From positions 1 to 16,605 of the forward strand of contig CAZVLQ010000029.1 of assembly GCA_964628185.1 (NCBI GenBank): a DNA stretch of 16,605 nucleotides. Reading direction: 5' to 3'. Below, piece after piece: positions 1 through 6,048 of this stretch. Made by a program: the position numbers and the translations under genes. Under the pieces are notes generated by a model, which did no database searches, had not been told where the DNA came from, and was given only the letters and a program-made list of their open reading frames with translations. Numbering within the stretch: position 1 is the stretch's first letter; each line of letters begins with the position of its first letter. Source of the stretch: CAZVLQ01 sp964628185 (GTDB taxonomy: Bacteria; Pseudomonadota; Zetaproteobacteria; Mariprofundales; Mariprofundaceae).

Positions 1-13
1 ATTATAAAGGATT

Positions 14-36
14 AAAGGGGTTTTGCCCTCCTTTTT
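14..36. terminator. Probable bidirectional terminator hairpin
   Basis: AAAGGGG at 14-20 can pair with CCC-T-CCTTT at 26-34 around a short TTTTGC loop, with one bulged T. A T-run follows on the plus strand (32-36). On the minus strand the stem is followed by a T-rich stretch (TTTAATCCTTTAT). It lies just after the stop codon of the minus-strand tri-heme cytochrome gene, so it could end that transcript as well as any plus-strand transcript entering from the left. The stem is short and imperfect. Confidence 0.4.
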
Positions 37-51
37 CGTGCAATATTGGGG

Positions 52-1212
52 CTAGCCTCCATGTTTGCACTTGCACAGCTTGCGTAGATGTTTGACGAGA
101 TCGCTGATCTCCCTGTTGCTGAGCGTATCACCCCATGGGGGCATCAGGGACGATTTGCTTATGGCCGGACCCCCTTGCTTGATCGCCCTGAACAGCACCG
201 TGTCCGATCTTCCCCGCATGTAACCGGAATCGGTGTGGTTTCTGGGTTTTACCGGCATGTCTTTGATATTCACTCCCATGCCGTCGCCCGATATTGCATG
301 GCATTGAACACAATATGTGTCGTAATTGTCCTGCGCCGTTTCCGGTTCCGGCACGGGATGTGAAAGTCGCGCATCCGGATGATCCATGCCGGTATCGCTC
401 GTTAAGCCGGTCCACAGGCGATGCCACCACCCGTAAACAACGCCATGGCGCCTGTCTGCAACCCCGACGGATGCGGCGGTCGATATCACCGGAACACCTG
501 TATAGGGGTTCTCTTTTGAAAGCACCAGCAGATAATTTACCAGTTTCCGGATACTGACCGGCGGTACGTGCTGATCAGGCATCCAGATTTTTGGATCCCA
601 TGCATGGGGGTTTTTAATGTAACTCAGCATAAATCCCGGCTGGAGCCGTTTCCCGGCAGTGTAAAGTTCCGGACCGGACATGCCGCCATAGCCGGGCCTG
701 ATCCGGTGACATGAAATACAGCCGTACCGGTTCTTGAACAGCATCTCGCCCTGCCGGGCGGATCGCCTGACCGTATCCGGCTCTTCCCGGCTGACAAGAT
801 TGCGGCCGGCCCTGAACTTCGCCAGTGCGAGGGCTACCGCTTCGGCGTCCGCCTTGTTCAGAGCCACATGCGGCCGCAGGGTGGAGAGGTCCACAATATC
901 GCGCTTCTCTCCTTTCCTGATATGCCGGCGATAAAACATGCCCGCCGGCCGGATGCGCCCCGGATGTTGCAACCAGTCGAGCAGCCATCCATATTGATAC
1001 TTGTCGCCGGCGTAAAACAGGTCCGGTCCCCGGCGCGCCCACAGTGCCTTCAGGCGTGTCGGTGGCGAGTGTCCGCCCAGATTGTGGCAGGCCGAACAGC
1101 GCTGCCTGAGAATGGACTTTCCGTCAAGCCCGGCATATGCAGGGCCTGAAAAAAGGCAAAGGATACCGGAGAGGATTAATCCGTTGAGCCACCGCTTCAC
1201 GAGGCAGGCCAT
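52..1212 (-). CDS. Exported tri-heme c-type cytochrome
   Basis: This 386-residue protein has three CxxCH heme-c sites: C39-C42-H43 (CSACH), C165-C168-H169 (CISCH) and C301-C304-H305 (CVQCH). Each is followed by a candidate distal Met ligand, about M92, M211 (WMPD) and M357 (LMPPWG). An N-terminal hydrophobic stretch ending GPAYA-G around residue 27 is a Sec signal peptide, so it should act in the periplasm as an electron carrier. The layout reads as three single-heme cytochrome c domains in a row. A CKCKHGG tail ends the protein. The gene starts 48 bp after the multicopper oxidase on the same strand, so the two are probably cotranscribed, and it may donate electrons to the oxidase. No clear Shine-Dalgarno sequence precedes the ATG, and a GTG at codon 5 is an alternative start. 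Heme count and export are secure; the redox partner is inference. Confidence 0.9.
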   Translation of the reverse strand: MACLVKRWLNGLILSGILCLFSGPAYAGLDGKSILRQRCSACHNLGGHSPPTRLKALWARRGPDLFYAGDKYQYGWLLDWLQHPGRIRPAGMFYRRHIRKGEKRDIVDLSTLRPHVALNKADAEAVALALAKFRAGRNLVSREEPDTVRRSARQGEMLFKNRYGCISCHRIRPGYGGMSGPELYTAGKRLQPGFMLSYIKNPHAWDPKIWMPDQHVPPVSIRKLVNYLLVLSKENPYTGVPVISTAASVGVADRRHGVVYGWWHRLWTGLTSDTGMDHPDARLSHPVPEPETAQDNYDTYCVQCHAISGDGMGVNIKDMPVKPRNHTDSGYMRGRSDTVLFRAIKQGGPAISKSSLMPPWGDTLSNREISDLVKHLRKLCKCKHGG

Positions 1213-1260
1213 GTTTCGAGATTGCGGGGGGGCAGACGCGGGTGTCGTGCAATATGCGGG

Positions 1261-2349
1261 CTAGTTGTGATGATGGTGGTGATGGTGGTGATGGTGGTGG
1301 TGATGATGGGCAGTCAGCATCCCCCTGAAGAATGGCTGATCAAACTTGCCATAGCCCTTTTTCAGGGATTCACTGTAGTAGAAGTCAGGCTCGTACTTCA
1401 CGTTCTTCCAGATGTACCAGTCATCCCCGGGGGTGCCCTCATATTCAACGATCGTAACTGCTCCGCCCGGGAAATCTCCGTTGTTGGTGGACTGGTAGTC
1501 AATGTGATCATGAAAGATAAAACGGCCGGTATTATCCATTTTGATGAATACGTCATTATGCGATCCGGGAATAACAAGCTGGGTATCCACGTAATACGGG
1601 TTTTTGACCGGGAGGCCATCCCTGAAGGCAAGCAGCATATCGTGGCCGTGGATGTGCATGGCATGGATGGAGTTGCCGGCGCCGATGAAGCGAATGCGCA
1701 CGAAATCACCGTGCCTGACCCTGAGCGGCTGATCGAGCGGGAATGCCTTGGCATTGATGGAGAAATAATCGCGCTTGCCGCTGGGTCCTCCGCCGATTCC
1801 GAATCTGCCGGCAGCCGCGGATTCCCAGCTGCTCAACATCATGATGACATCCCTGGTCACCTTCTTTTCAAGTGCCGTCGGGTGCTTCGGATCCACCACA
1901 ATCGGGCCCCACATGCCCCGAATCCCGGTATGCTGACTGGCATCAACATGGCAGTGATACCACATCGTGCCGGGTTTCTCGGCCACCCAGCGGTAGGTGT
2001 AGGTTTTACCGGGTTTGATTCCCGGTCCGGGTTGCGTGATGCCTGGCACGCCGTCATTGCGCCAGTTGTTATGCTGGTAAAAACCATGCCAGTGGATGGT
2101 GTGGGCCATCGTGGTGTTGTTGGTGACATGTACGGTGACTTTATCCCCCTGTCGCACATGAATGAGGGGGCCCGGCACCTGGCCGTCAAAGGCGAAAACC
2201 TGATATTTCAGATCCGGAGCAACCCGGATCATCATCTCTTCAATACTCATATTGAATTCATACGCGGCTGCCTGCGCCTGTACGCCGCCAGGCAGCATGA
2301 TGAAATAAAACACCAGCAGTATAGCAGGCAGATTTCTCATTCTGAACAA
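1261..2349 (-). CDS. Two-domain multicopper oxidase with 14-His C-terminal tail
   Basis: This is a periplasmic copper oxidase with a laccase/nitrite-reductase-like fold. Domain 1 has HTIHWHG, then WYHCHVDASQH and a GM six residues on: two trinuclear-cluster His pairs plus a full type 1 copper set (Cys, His, Met). Domain 2 has HIHGH and HDH but no Cys, so it supplies only trinuclear-cluster ligands. Type 1 copper in domain 1 only resembles the blue copper oxidase class of Nitrosomonas europaea; eight cluster His residues argue against a NirK nitrite reductase. The protein ends in 14 consecutive His and one Asn. I chose the TTG at 2347-2349 because a GGAGGG site (2355-2360) sits 5 bp upstream. 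An ATG at 2338-2340 (MRNLPAILL) is also possible, and an in-frame ATG at 2380-2382 lacks such a site. A signal peptide ends near GGVQAQA. Substrate unknown: copper, iron, manganese or a cytochrome are options. Confidence 0.92.
   Translation of the reverse strand: MFRMRNLPAILLVFYFIMLPGGVQAQAAAYEFNMSIEEMMIRVAPDLKYQVFAFDGQVPGPLIHVRQGDKVTVHVTNNTTMAHTIHWHGFYQHNNWRNDGVPGITQPGPGIKPGKTYTYRWVAEKPGTMWYHCHVDASQHTGIRGMWGPIVVDPKHPTALEKKVTRDVIMMLSSWESAAAGRFGIGGGPSGKRDYFSINAKAFPLDQPLRVRHGDFVRIRFIGAGNSIHAMHIHGHDMLLAFRDGLPVKNPYYVDTQLVIPGSHNDVFIKMDNTGRFIFHDHIDYQSTNNGDFPGGAVTIVEYEGTPGDDWYIWKNVKYEPDFYYSESLKKGYGKFDQPFFRGMLTAHHHHHHHHHHHHHHN
1267..1308 (-). repeat. CAY triplet run encoding 14 histidines
   Basis: Fourteen consecutive CAC/CAT codons end the multicopper oxidase gene, followed by one Asn codon and TAG. 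The codons are mixed in an irregular order, so this is a protein-level poly-His tail rather than a perfect DNA microsatellite. It probably binds Cu, Ni or Zn. Repeat slippage could still change its length. Confidence 0.9.
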
Positions 2350-2622
2350 TTTAACCCTCCTGTTGACAAATGGCCCTTGCATAACGCTGAAGCAGCATCA
2401 ACCATCATGACAATAAAATAAAGGCGTTCAAATTCACCTTTATGCAGGCGCACGGTAATTATATGCTTTCCACTGTCAAGAATTGTTGGCAGTGCTGGCT
2501 GAGCGGCACGGAAACGGTGGACTGAAGCGGTTTGCCCGGCAGGTTCTCCGGCCGTGGATGCACCGGCTGGCTGTCAGGGTGTACTCTTGCAGAAGGGTGC
2601 CTTTTCGGCAAGAGTGGCACAC
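2350..2622. promoter_or_regulatory. Divergent control region between oxidase and copper cluster
   Basis: This 273-bp non-coding gap separates the minus-strand oxidase/cytochrome pair from the plus-strand cluster, so it should hold promoters for both. Visible elements are the oxidase ribosome binding site (GGAGGG, 2355-2360 on the minus strand) and an imperfect inverted repeat at 2420-2441 (AAAGGCG...CACCTTT) that could be an operator. An AT-rich stretch near 2456-2465 could form a plus-strand -10. I see no convincing paired -35/-10 on either strand and no clear CueR- or CopR-type box, so the regulator is unknown. Confidence 0.4.
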
Positions 2623-3000
2623 ATGCAAAAAATGTTTTGCATGTTTCTTGCCGGCGCGATTCTGGCCGTAAGCAGCATTCCCATGCTGCCGGCGCAGGCT
2701 GCCGGCGCTTCCCCGTCCTCATCCTGTTCCATGTGTCATATGAGCGGCGGCGGGCACATGCAGGCCATGATGGCCATGGCCGATAAAGGCCATTCCCTAC
2801 CGCCGGCAATGCGCCATTGCCGTATCGAATGCTGTTATCATCATGATGTTGGCGGCCTGCCGCATCTTCTGGCTCCGCATGCGGTTGCCCTGGCCGGTTT
2901 TGGCATCGCCTTTGTCATGATGGATGCGGCAAACGTAAGCATTCCCGTGCTGAAGCCGCGTTTGCTACCGTTTCCCGTCCCACCTCCAAGATATATCTGA
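2623..3000 (+). CDS. Small exported Cys/His-rich protein, paralog 1 (unknown function)
   Basis: I do not recognise a named family. The 125-residue product has a signal peptide (MQKMFCMFLAGAILA to PAQA-A, about residue 27). It then has CSMCHM (C35, C38, H39), a Met/His-rich stretch (GGGHMQAMMAMADKGH), the motif HCRIECCYHHD (H65-D75), LPHLLAPH and a C-terminal LKPRLLPFPVPPPR. CxxCH could bind heme c covalently. The second cluster of four thiols/His pairs and the Met/His content point instead, or also, to copper binding. A close paralog lies at 5590-5946, and each copy sits directly before an outer-membrane-type protein gene. The start was taken at 2623 because the signal peptide begins there; upstream in-frame codons look non-coding. 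The ribosome binding site is weak (AAGAGTGG). It is the first gene of the plus-strand cluster. Confidence 0.75.
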   Translation: MQKMFCMFLAGAILAVSSIPMLPAQAAGASPSSSCSMCHMSGGGHMQAMMAMADKGHSLPPAMRHCRIECCYHHDVGGLPHLLAPHAVALAGFGIAFVMMDAANVSIPVLKPRLLPFPVPPPRYI

Positions 3001-3027
3001 TTTTCCTATACGTTTGAGTTCAATGCT

Positions 3028-3046
3028 CCGGTCGTAACAGAACCGG
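3028..3046 (+). other. Hairpin downstream of paralog 1
   Basis: CCGGT (3028-3032) pairs with ACCGG (3042-3046) in the spacer after the first small Cys/His gene. The spacer after the second copy has the equivalent hairpin (5974-5989) in similar flanking sequence (TGATTTTCC...GTTGAG or GTTTGAG). It may be an RNA processing or stability stem-loop. It lacks a T-run, so it is not a standard intrinsic terminator. Confidence 0.4.
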
Positions 3047-3054
3047 GGCGCCAT

Positions 3055-3119
3055 GAGCAAGAAAGGGGACAGCTTACTTTCTTACTATGTAAAAAGTGAA
3101 ACTGTCCCCTTTTTTGCTC
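3055..3119. repeat. REP/MITE-like hairpin repeat, intergenic copy
   Basis: This 65-bp imperfect palindrome has outer ends GAGCAAGAAAGGGGACAG and CTGTCCCCTTTTTTGCTC and inner arms CTTACTTTCTTAC and GTAAAAAGTGAA around a TAT centre. It is nearly the same as the 64-bp copy inside copD at 4810-4873, and its outer arms match the short copy at 4557-4590. Such GGGGACAG palindromes resemble the non-coding repeats moved by REP-associated tyrosine transposases; this is from memory and no transposase is present here. Lying between the first small Cys/His gene and the next gene, its strong stem followed by a T-run could also attenuate transcription. Confidence 0.8.
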
Positions 3120-3147
3120 AAGGGAAAATTAGCTATGGAGGTTCTTT

Positions 3148-4086
3148 ATGAACACAGTTTCCGCCGTATCAAAGCGGCTGTTCTTATTCTTTTTACTAAT
3201 ACCATTCATCATGGCGGCGGCTTCTGCCGCCAGTGCGCACGGCTTTGCCGGCAAGCGCTTTTTTCCAACGACGCTGAATATCGATGATCCATTCGTGAAC
3301 GATGAATTGTCGTTCGTATTCAATCATATTAAGGATTCATCTCTGGGCGCTGCACCGGCCAGGGTCAGCAAACTGGTCGCCGATTACGGCAAGACGATCA
3401 CCAAACATCTGGGCGTGTCCATTGGCGGAGCGTTTATCAACAAGGACCCGCAGGCGGGCAACACCGTGATCGGCTTCGACAATATTGACCTCGGCGTCAA
3501 GTACCAGTTTCTGACCAGCGAGGCGCATGAAACCATCATGTCCGCCGGGTCGGGTTTTGATCTGGCCAATACCGGTGACGCCAAAGTCGGCGCGGAGTCC
3601 GTGACCGTGTTTTCTCCCACTTTTTTCTTCGGCAAGGGGTTCGGTGATTTGCCGGATTCCATGAACGTACTCAAACCGCTGGTGATCACCGGCATTTTCG
3701 GCGGCAAGATTCCGTCACGCGCTTCCACCATCACGGCGGACGGAACGGAACTCAATCCTTCGTTCCTGAGCTGGGGATTTACACTGCAATACAATCTGCA
3801 TTATCTGCAATCCTATGTGAAGGATATTGGTCTTCCCGCACCGTTCAGTCACATGATTCCGATTGTTGAGTTTGCTTTTGACAGCGGTCTGAACCGGGAC
3901 AACAGGCTTACCACCGGTACGATCAATCCCGGCATTCTGTGGTTTGGAAAATCCATGCAACTGGGCGCCGAAGCGCAGATTCCGGTCAACAATCATTCGG
4001 GCAATAATGTCGGTTTCTCCGTGCTGGTGCACTTCTTCATTGACGACATGTTTCCGGATACATTCGGCAAACCGTTGTTCCGATGA
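3148..4086 (+). CDS. Predicted outer-membrane/periplasmic protein of unknown function
   Basis: The 312-residue protein has a long signal peptide (cleavage near SAASA-H, residue 31), then HGFAGKRFFPTTLNIDDPF. The rest has alternating polar/hydrophobic segments, many Gly and aromatics and no hydrophobic helices, as in outer-membrane beta-barrels. It resembles a conserved hypothetical group that I cannot tie to a named function. A good GGAGG site (3137-3141) lies 6 bp before the ATG. Its stop overlaps the copC start by 4 bp (ATGA), so the two are translationally coupled, linking it to periplasmic copper handling. It could be a copper or small-molecule channel, or an assembly partner. Cys and His are few, so direct metal binding is not suggested by sequence alone. 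Confidence 0.8.
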   Translation: MNTVSAVSKRLFLFFLLIPFIMAAASAASAHGFAGKRFFPTTLNIDDPFVNDELSFVFNHIKDSSLGAAPARVSKLVADYGKTITKHLGVSIGGAFINKDPQAGNTVIGFDNIDLGVKYQFLTSEAHETIMSAGSGFDLANTGDAKVGAESVTVFSPTFFFGKGFGDLPDSMNVLKPLVITGIFGGKIPSRASTITADGTELNPSFLSWGFTLQYNLHYLQSYVKDIGLPAPFSHMIPIVEFAFDSGLNRDNRLTTGTINPGILWFGKSMQLGAEAQIPVNNHSGNNVGFSVLVHFFIDDMFPDTFGKPLFR

Positions 4087-4460
4087 AACGATTTCCTGTT
4101 TTCGCCATCATGTTCGCCGTCATGTTCGCCGCGCCCACAGGCACGGCGAGAGCGCATGCCTTCCCCGAGAAAGCCGTGCCGGGCGCGGGGGCGGCGCTTG
4201 TTCAATCTCCCCGGAGCGTGCGTATTCGTTTTGACCGGGCGGTGGAGCCTGCCTTTTCCTCCCTGCGCGTGGAGGATGCCGCGGGCGAGCGCGTGGATGC
4301 GAACGATTCGTACATGGCCCGTGGCAGGACCGATACGCTGGTGGTTTCGCTCAAGCCGCTGGCCGGCGGCCGCTATCATGTCTTCTGGACGGCAGTCGCC
4401 CGTGACGGGCATCGCACGCATGGCGATTATATGTTTACCGTGCGCAGGGTAGCGCCATGA
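4083..4460 (+). CDS. copC: CopC-family periplasmic copper-binding protein
   Basis: The 125-residue precursor has a signal peptide ending TARA-H, which leaves His25 as the likely first mature residue, the classic N-terminal copper ligand of CopC. The family pattern continues with PxxGAAL, SPRSVRIRFDRAVE and a C-terminal DGHRTHGDYMFTV strand. There D108 and H110 match the Asp-x-His pair that completes the Cu(II) site in CopC proteins, and H113 is an extra candidate. The length is normal for single-domain CopC. ATGA overlaps at both ends (with the upstream barrel gene and with copD) indicate tight translational coupling. It should bind periplasmic Cu(II) and pass it to CopD. Confidence 0.93.
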   Translation: MKRFPVFAIMFAVMFAAPTGTARAHAFPEKAVPGAGAALVQSPRSVRIRFDRAVEPAFSSLRVEDAAGERVDANDSYMARGRTDTLVVSLKPLAGGRYHVFWTAVARDGHRTHGDYMFTVRRVAP

Positions 4461-5593
4461 ACCTGTTTCTGCATGTCGTTCCCACGACGCTGGATTTGCT
4501 GTTTATCGTTGCATGCGTCGGGCTGGTGGCTACGGAACTGTGGGTGATTCCGCGCGGAGCAAGAAAGGGGACAATGTCCCCTTTTTACTCTCTCTGGCGT
4601 CTGCTTGGTCTGATGCTGGCCGGATTGACGCTGGTGAGCATGATCGGTTTATTCCAGCGCACAGTGGAGATGAGCGGCCTGCCATTGGGGGAAGCGTTTT
4701 CGGCTGTACCGCTGGCGCTTTCCAAAACGCATTATGGCATGACATGGCTTGTGCGCATGGCCGGTGTGTCCATTTTGTGGCTTGGATGGTGGCTTATAAA
4801 AAAGGAGACGAGTAAGAAAGGGGACAGTTTACTTTCTTACTCTGTAAAAAGTGAAACTGTCCCCTTTTTACTCAAACCGTCCCCTTTTTTATACGCCATG
4901 CTGCTGGCGGCATCCAGCGTAGTCTGGTCCGTCAGTGCATCCAGCCATGCCGCGGACTGGGGTGATTTTACGTTGCCCGAATGGATGTCCTGGCTGCATA
5001 TTATGGCGGGATCATTGTGGGTGGGCGGCATGCTGGCGTTCATGTTCGTGGTTCGCCGGCATTTTCGTAAACGGTCTGAACATTCGCGGGTGTTGTTTGC
5101 GGCATACGCCAGCAGGCTCTCGCGTCTGGCAGGCGTGGCGCTGGTCCTGGTGCTGGCGACGGGGGCATACAATGTCTGGCGGCAGATGGATCATTTCAGC
5201 GATCTCTGGGCCAGCGGCTATGGCCGGATTATTCTGTTCAAGCTGGTGCTGGTAGCGATCATGGCTATGCTGGGTGCGTTAAGCCGTTATTTTGGCCTTC
5301 CCTTTCTGTGTAAGGAAGCGGGTGTGCCACTGGCCAGTCGTCAAACATCTCTTCCACTCCAAATATGGAAGCAATGGCATCCCTCATGGAAACCACGCGA
5401 GGGTGATGCGCTGGTCCGCCAATTCAGACGCCGGGTTACGGTGGAAGTATGGCTGGCGCTGGGCGTGCTTGTCTGCGCCGCCTTTCTGGGTCACGCCATG
5501 CCGCCGAAAAAGCACGCGGATGCTGTTCAGCACGTTACGATTTTAGATGCCGGCAAGTATCCGGATTTCCGTTCTGGAAGCTGTTTGACATGA
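4457..5593 (+). CDS. copD: CopD-family inner-membrane copper protein with repeat-derived loops
   Basis: This is a multi-pass inner-membrane protein of the CopD family, probably for copper import or transfer with CopC. I count about eight helices (near residues 11-30, 46-67, 94-114, 146-161, 180-199, 222-240, 256-275, 331-345). Conserved His include SASSHAADW (H164) and WLHIMAGSLWVGGM (H181). At 378 residues it is longer than the roughly 300 usual for CopD. Part of the excess is encoded by two hairpin repeats, at about residues 34-45 and 114-146. Both fall in Lys/Arg-rich loops that positive-inside reasoning puts in the cytoplasm. The reading frame stays open through both, so the gene looks intact, although altered folding or expression is possible. 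A 45-residue hydrophilic loop before the last helix is also long. It overlaps copC and the next gene by 4 bp each. Confidence 0.9.
   Translation: MNLFLHVVPTTLDLLFIVACVGLVATELWVIPRGARKGTMSPFYSLWRLLGLMLAGLTLVSMIGLFQRTVEMSGLPLGEAFSAVPLALSKTHYGMTWLVRMAGVSILWLGWWLIKKETSKKGDSLLSYSVKSETVPFLLKPSPFLYAMLLAASSVVWSVSASSHAADWGDFTLPEWMSWLHIMAGSLWVGGMLAFMFVVRRHFRKRSEHSRVLFAAYASRLSRLAGVALVLVLATGAYNVWRQMDHFSDLWASGYGRIILFKLVLVAIMAMLGALSRYFGLPFLCKEAGVPLASRQTSLPLQIWKQWHPSWKPREGDALVRQFRRRVTVEVWLALGVLVCAAFLGHAMPPKKHADAVQHVTILDAGKYPDFRSGSCLT
4557..4590. repeat. Short hairpin repeat inside copD
   Basis: This 34-bp palindrome runs from GAGCAAGAAAGGGGACA to TGTCCCCTTTTTACTC with a single A at the centre. It has the same outer arms as the 64-65 bp elements but lacks the inner arms, so it looks like an internally deleted or minimal form. 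It encodes about residues 34-45 of CopD (RKGTMSPF region), between predicted helices 1 and 2. Confidence 0.8.
4795..4893. repeat. Nested hairpin repeat inside copD (99 bp)
   Basis: The inner element (4810-4873, 64 bp) is a near copy of the 3055-3119 repeat, with outer ends GAGTAAGAAAGGGGACAG and CTGTCCCCTTTTTACTC. It is enclosed by a second inverted repeat: TATAAAAAAGGAGACG at 4795-4810 and its 15/16 complement at 4878-4893. The simplest reading is one element inserted into a related one. The whole nested block is 99 bp, exactly 33 codons, with no in-frame stop. It encodes about residues 114-146 of CopD (KKGDSLLSYSV...VPFLLKPSPF), between predicted helices 3 and 4. Confidence 0.8.
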
Positions 5594-5946
5594 AACGCAT
5601 CACCGTCATGATGCTGATATTCAGTCTGTTGATTGTCAGCAGTCTTCCATTGTTTCCCGCGGGCAACAATGGCAGAGCGCATGCGGCGACGTATTGCCCC
5701 CTGTGTCATATGGCGATGGCGTCCATGCAACACCAACAACACATGCTTACCCCCGCAATGCGGCACTGCCGTATCGAGTGTTGCGGACATCACGACAGCG
5801 GCGCTCTGCCGCATTTGTTTGCACCGCATACGGTGTCACAGGCGGGGTTTGACGTCGAGCTTGTCATAATGACGGCGGATGCAGGCACGCCCGCACTTAA
5901 GCCGCGGCTGCTGCCATTTCCTGTTCCCCCTCCAAGATTCTCCTGA
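5590..5946 (+). CDS. Small exported Cys/His-rich protein, paralog 2 (unknown function)
   Basis: The 118-residue protein is a paralog of the one at 2623-3000. It has a signal peptide (MKRITVMMLIFSLLI...), CPLCHM (C36, C39, H40), a Met/His/Gln-rich linker (MASMQHQQHM), then the shared core PAMRHCRIECC-x-HHD, LPHL-x-APH and the identical C-terminal LKPRLLPFPVPPPR. Identity is high across the last 65 residues and low before the CxxCH, so the core is what selection keeps. The ATG overlaps the copD stop by 4 bp (ATGA), tying it to CopC/CopD. The role is unknown: a copper chaperone or sensor-like protein, or a very small cytochrome if CxxCH carries heme. A longer in-frame start at 5449 inside copD is unlikely because the signal peptide begins at 5590. 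Confidence 0.82.
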   Translation: MKRITVMMLIFSLLIVSSLPLFPAGNNGRAHAATYCPLCHMAMASMQHQQHMLTPAMRHCRIECCGHHDSGALPHLFAPHTVSQAGFDVELVIMTADAGTPALKPRLLPFPVPPPRFS

Positions 5947-5973
5947 TTTTCCCACGAAGTTGAGATGAAGCCT

Positions 5974-5989
5974 CCGGCCCTGTGGCCGG
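5974..5989 (+). other. Hairpin downstream of paralog 2
   Basis: CCGGCC (5974-5979) pairs perfectly with GGCCGG (5984-5989) around CTGT. The position and flanking sequence match the hairpin after paralog 1 (3028-3046), so the duplicated unit includes this spacer. No T-run follows, and the next gene's ribosome binding site begins 44 bp downstream. Confidence 0.45.
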
Positions 5990-6048
5990 GGTTATGACGC
6001 ATGCATGAATTGCGTGCCGGGAAAATCAATTAAGGAGGATTTGGTTCC

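Noticed and set aside
1261..2349. Copper nitrite reductase (NirK)
   Set aside because: Both domains carry HxH pairs for a trinuclear cluster, including HCH around the type 1 Cys and HIH/HDH in domain 2, which fits an oxidase rather than the single type 2 site of NirK.
1222..2421. 399-codon open frame on the plus strand opposite the multicopper oxidase
   Set aside because: It is antisense to a gene with complete copper-ligand motifs, and its start reads as low-complexity Met/Val from the His-codon run on the other strand.
3055..4873. CRISPR-like array from repeated GGGGACAG sequences
   Set aside because: Only three copies, irregularly spaced, each palindromic and two inside a gene; there are no uniform spacers and no cas genes.
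4457..5593. copD as a pseudogene disrupted by repeats
   Set aside because: The frame is open from start to stop, the helices and conserved His are present, and overlaps with both neighbours are kept.
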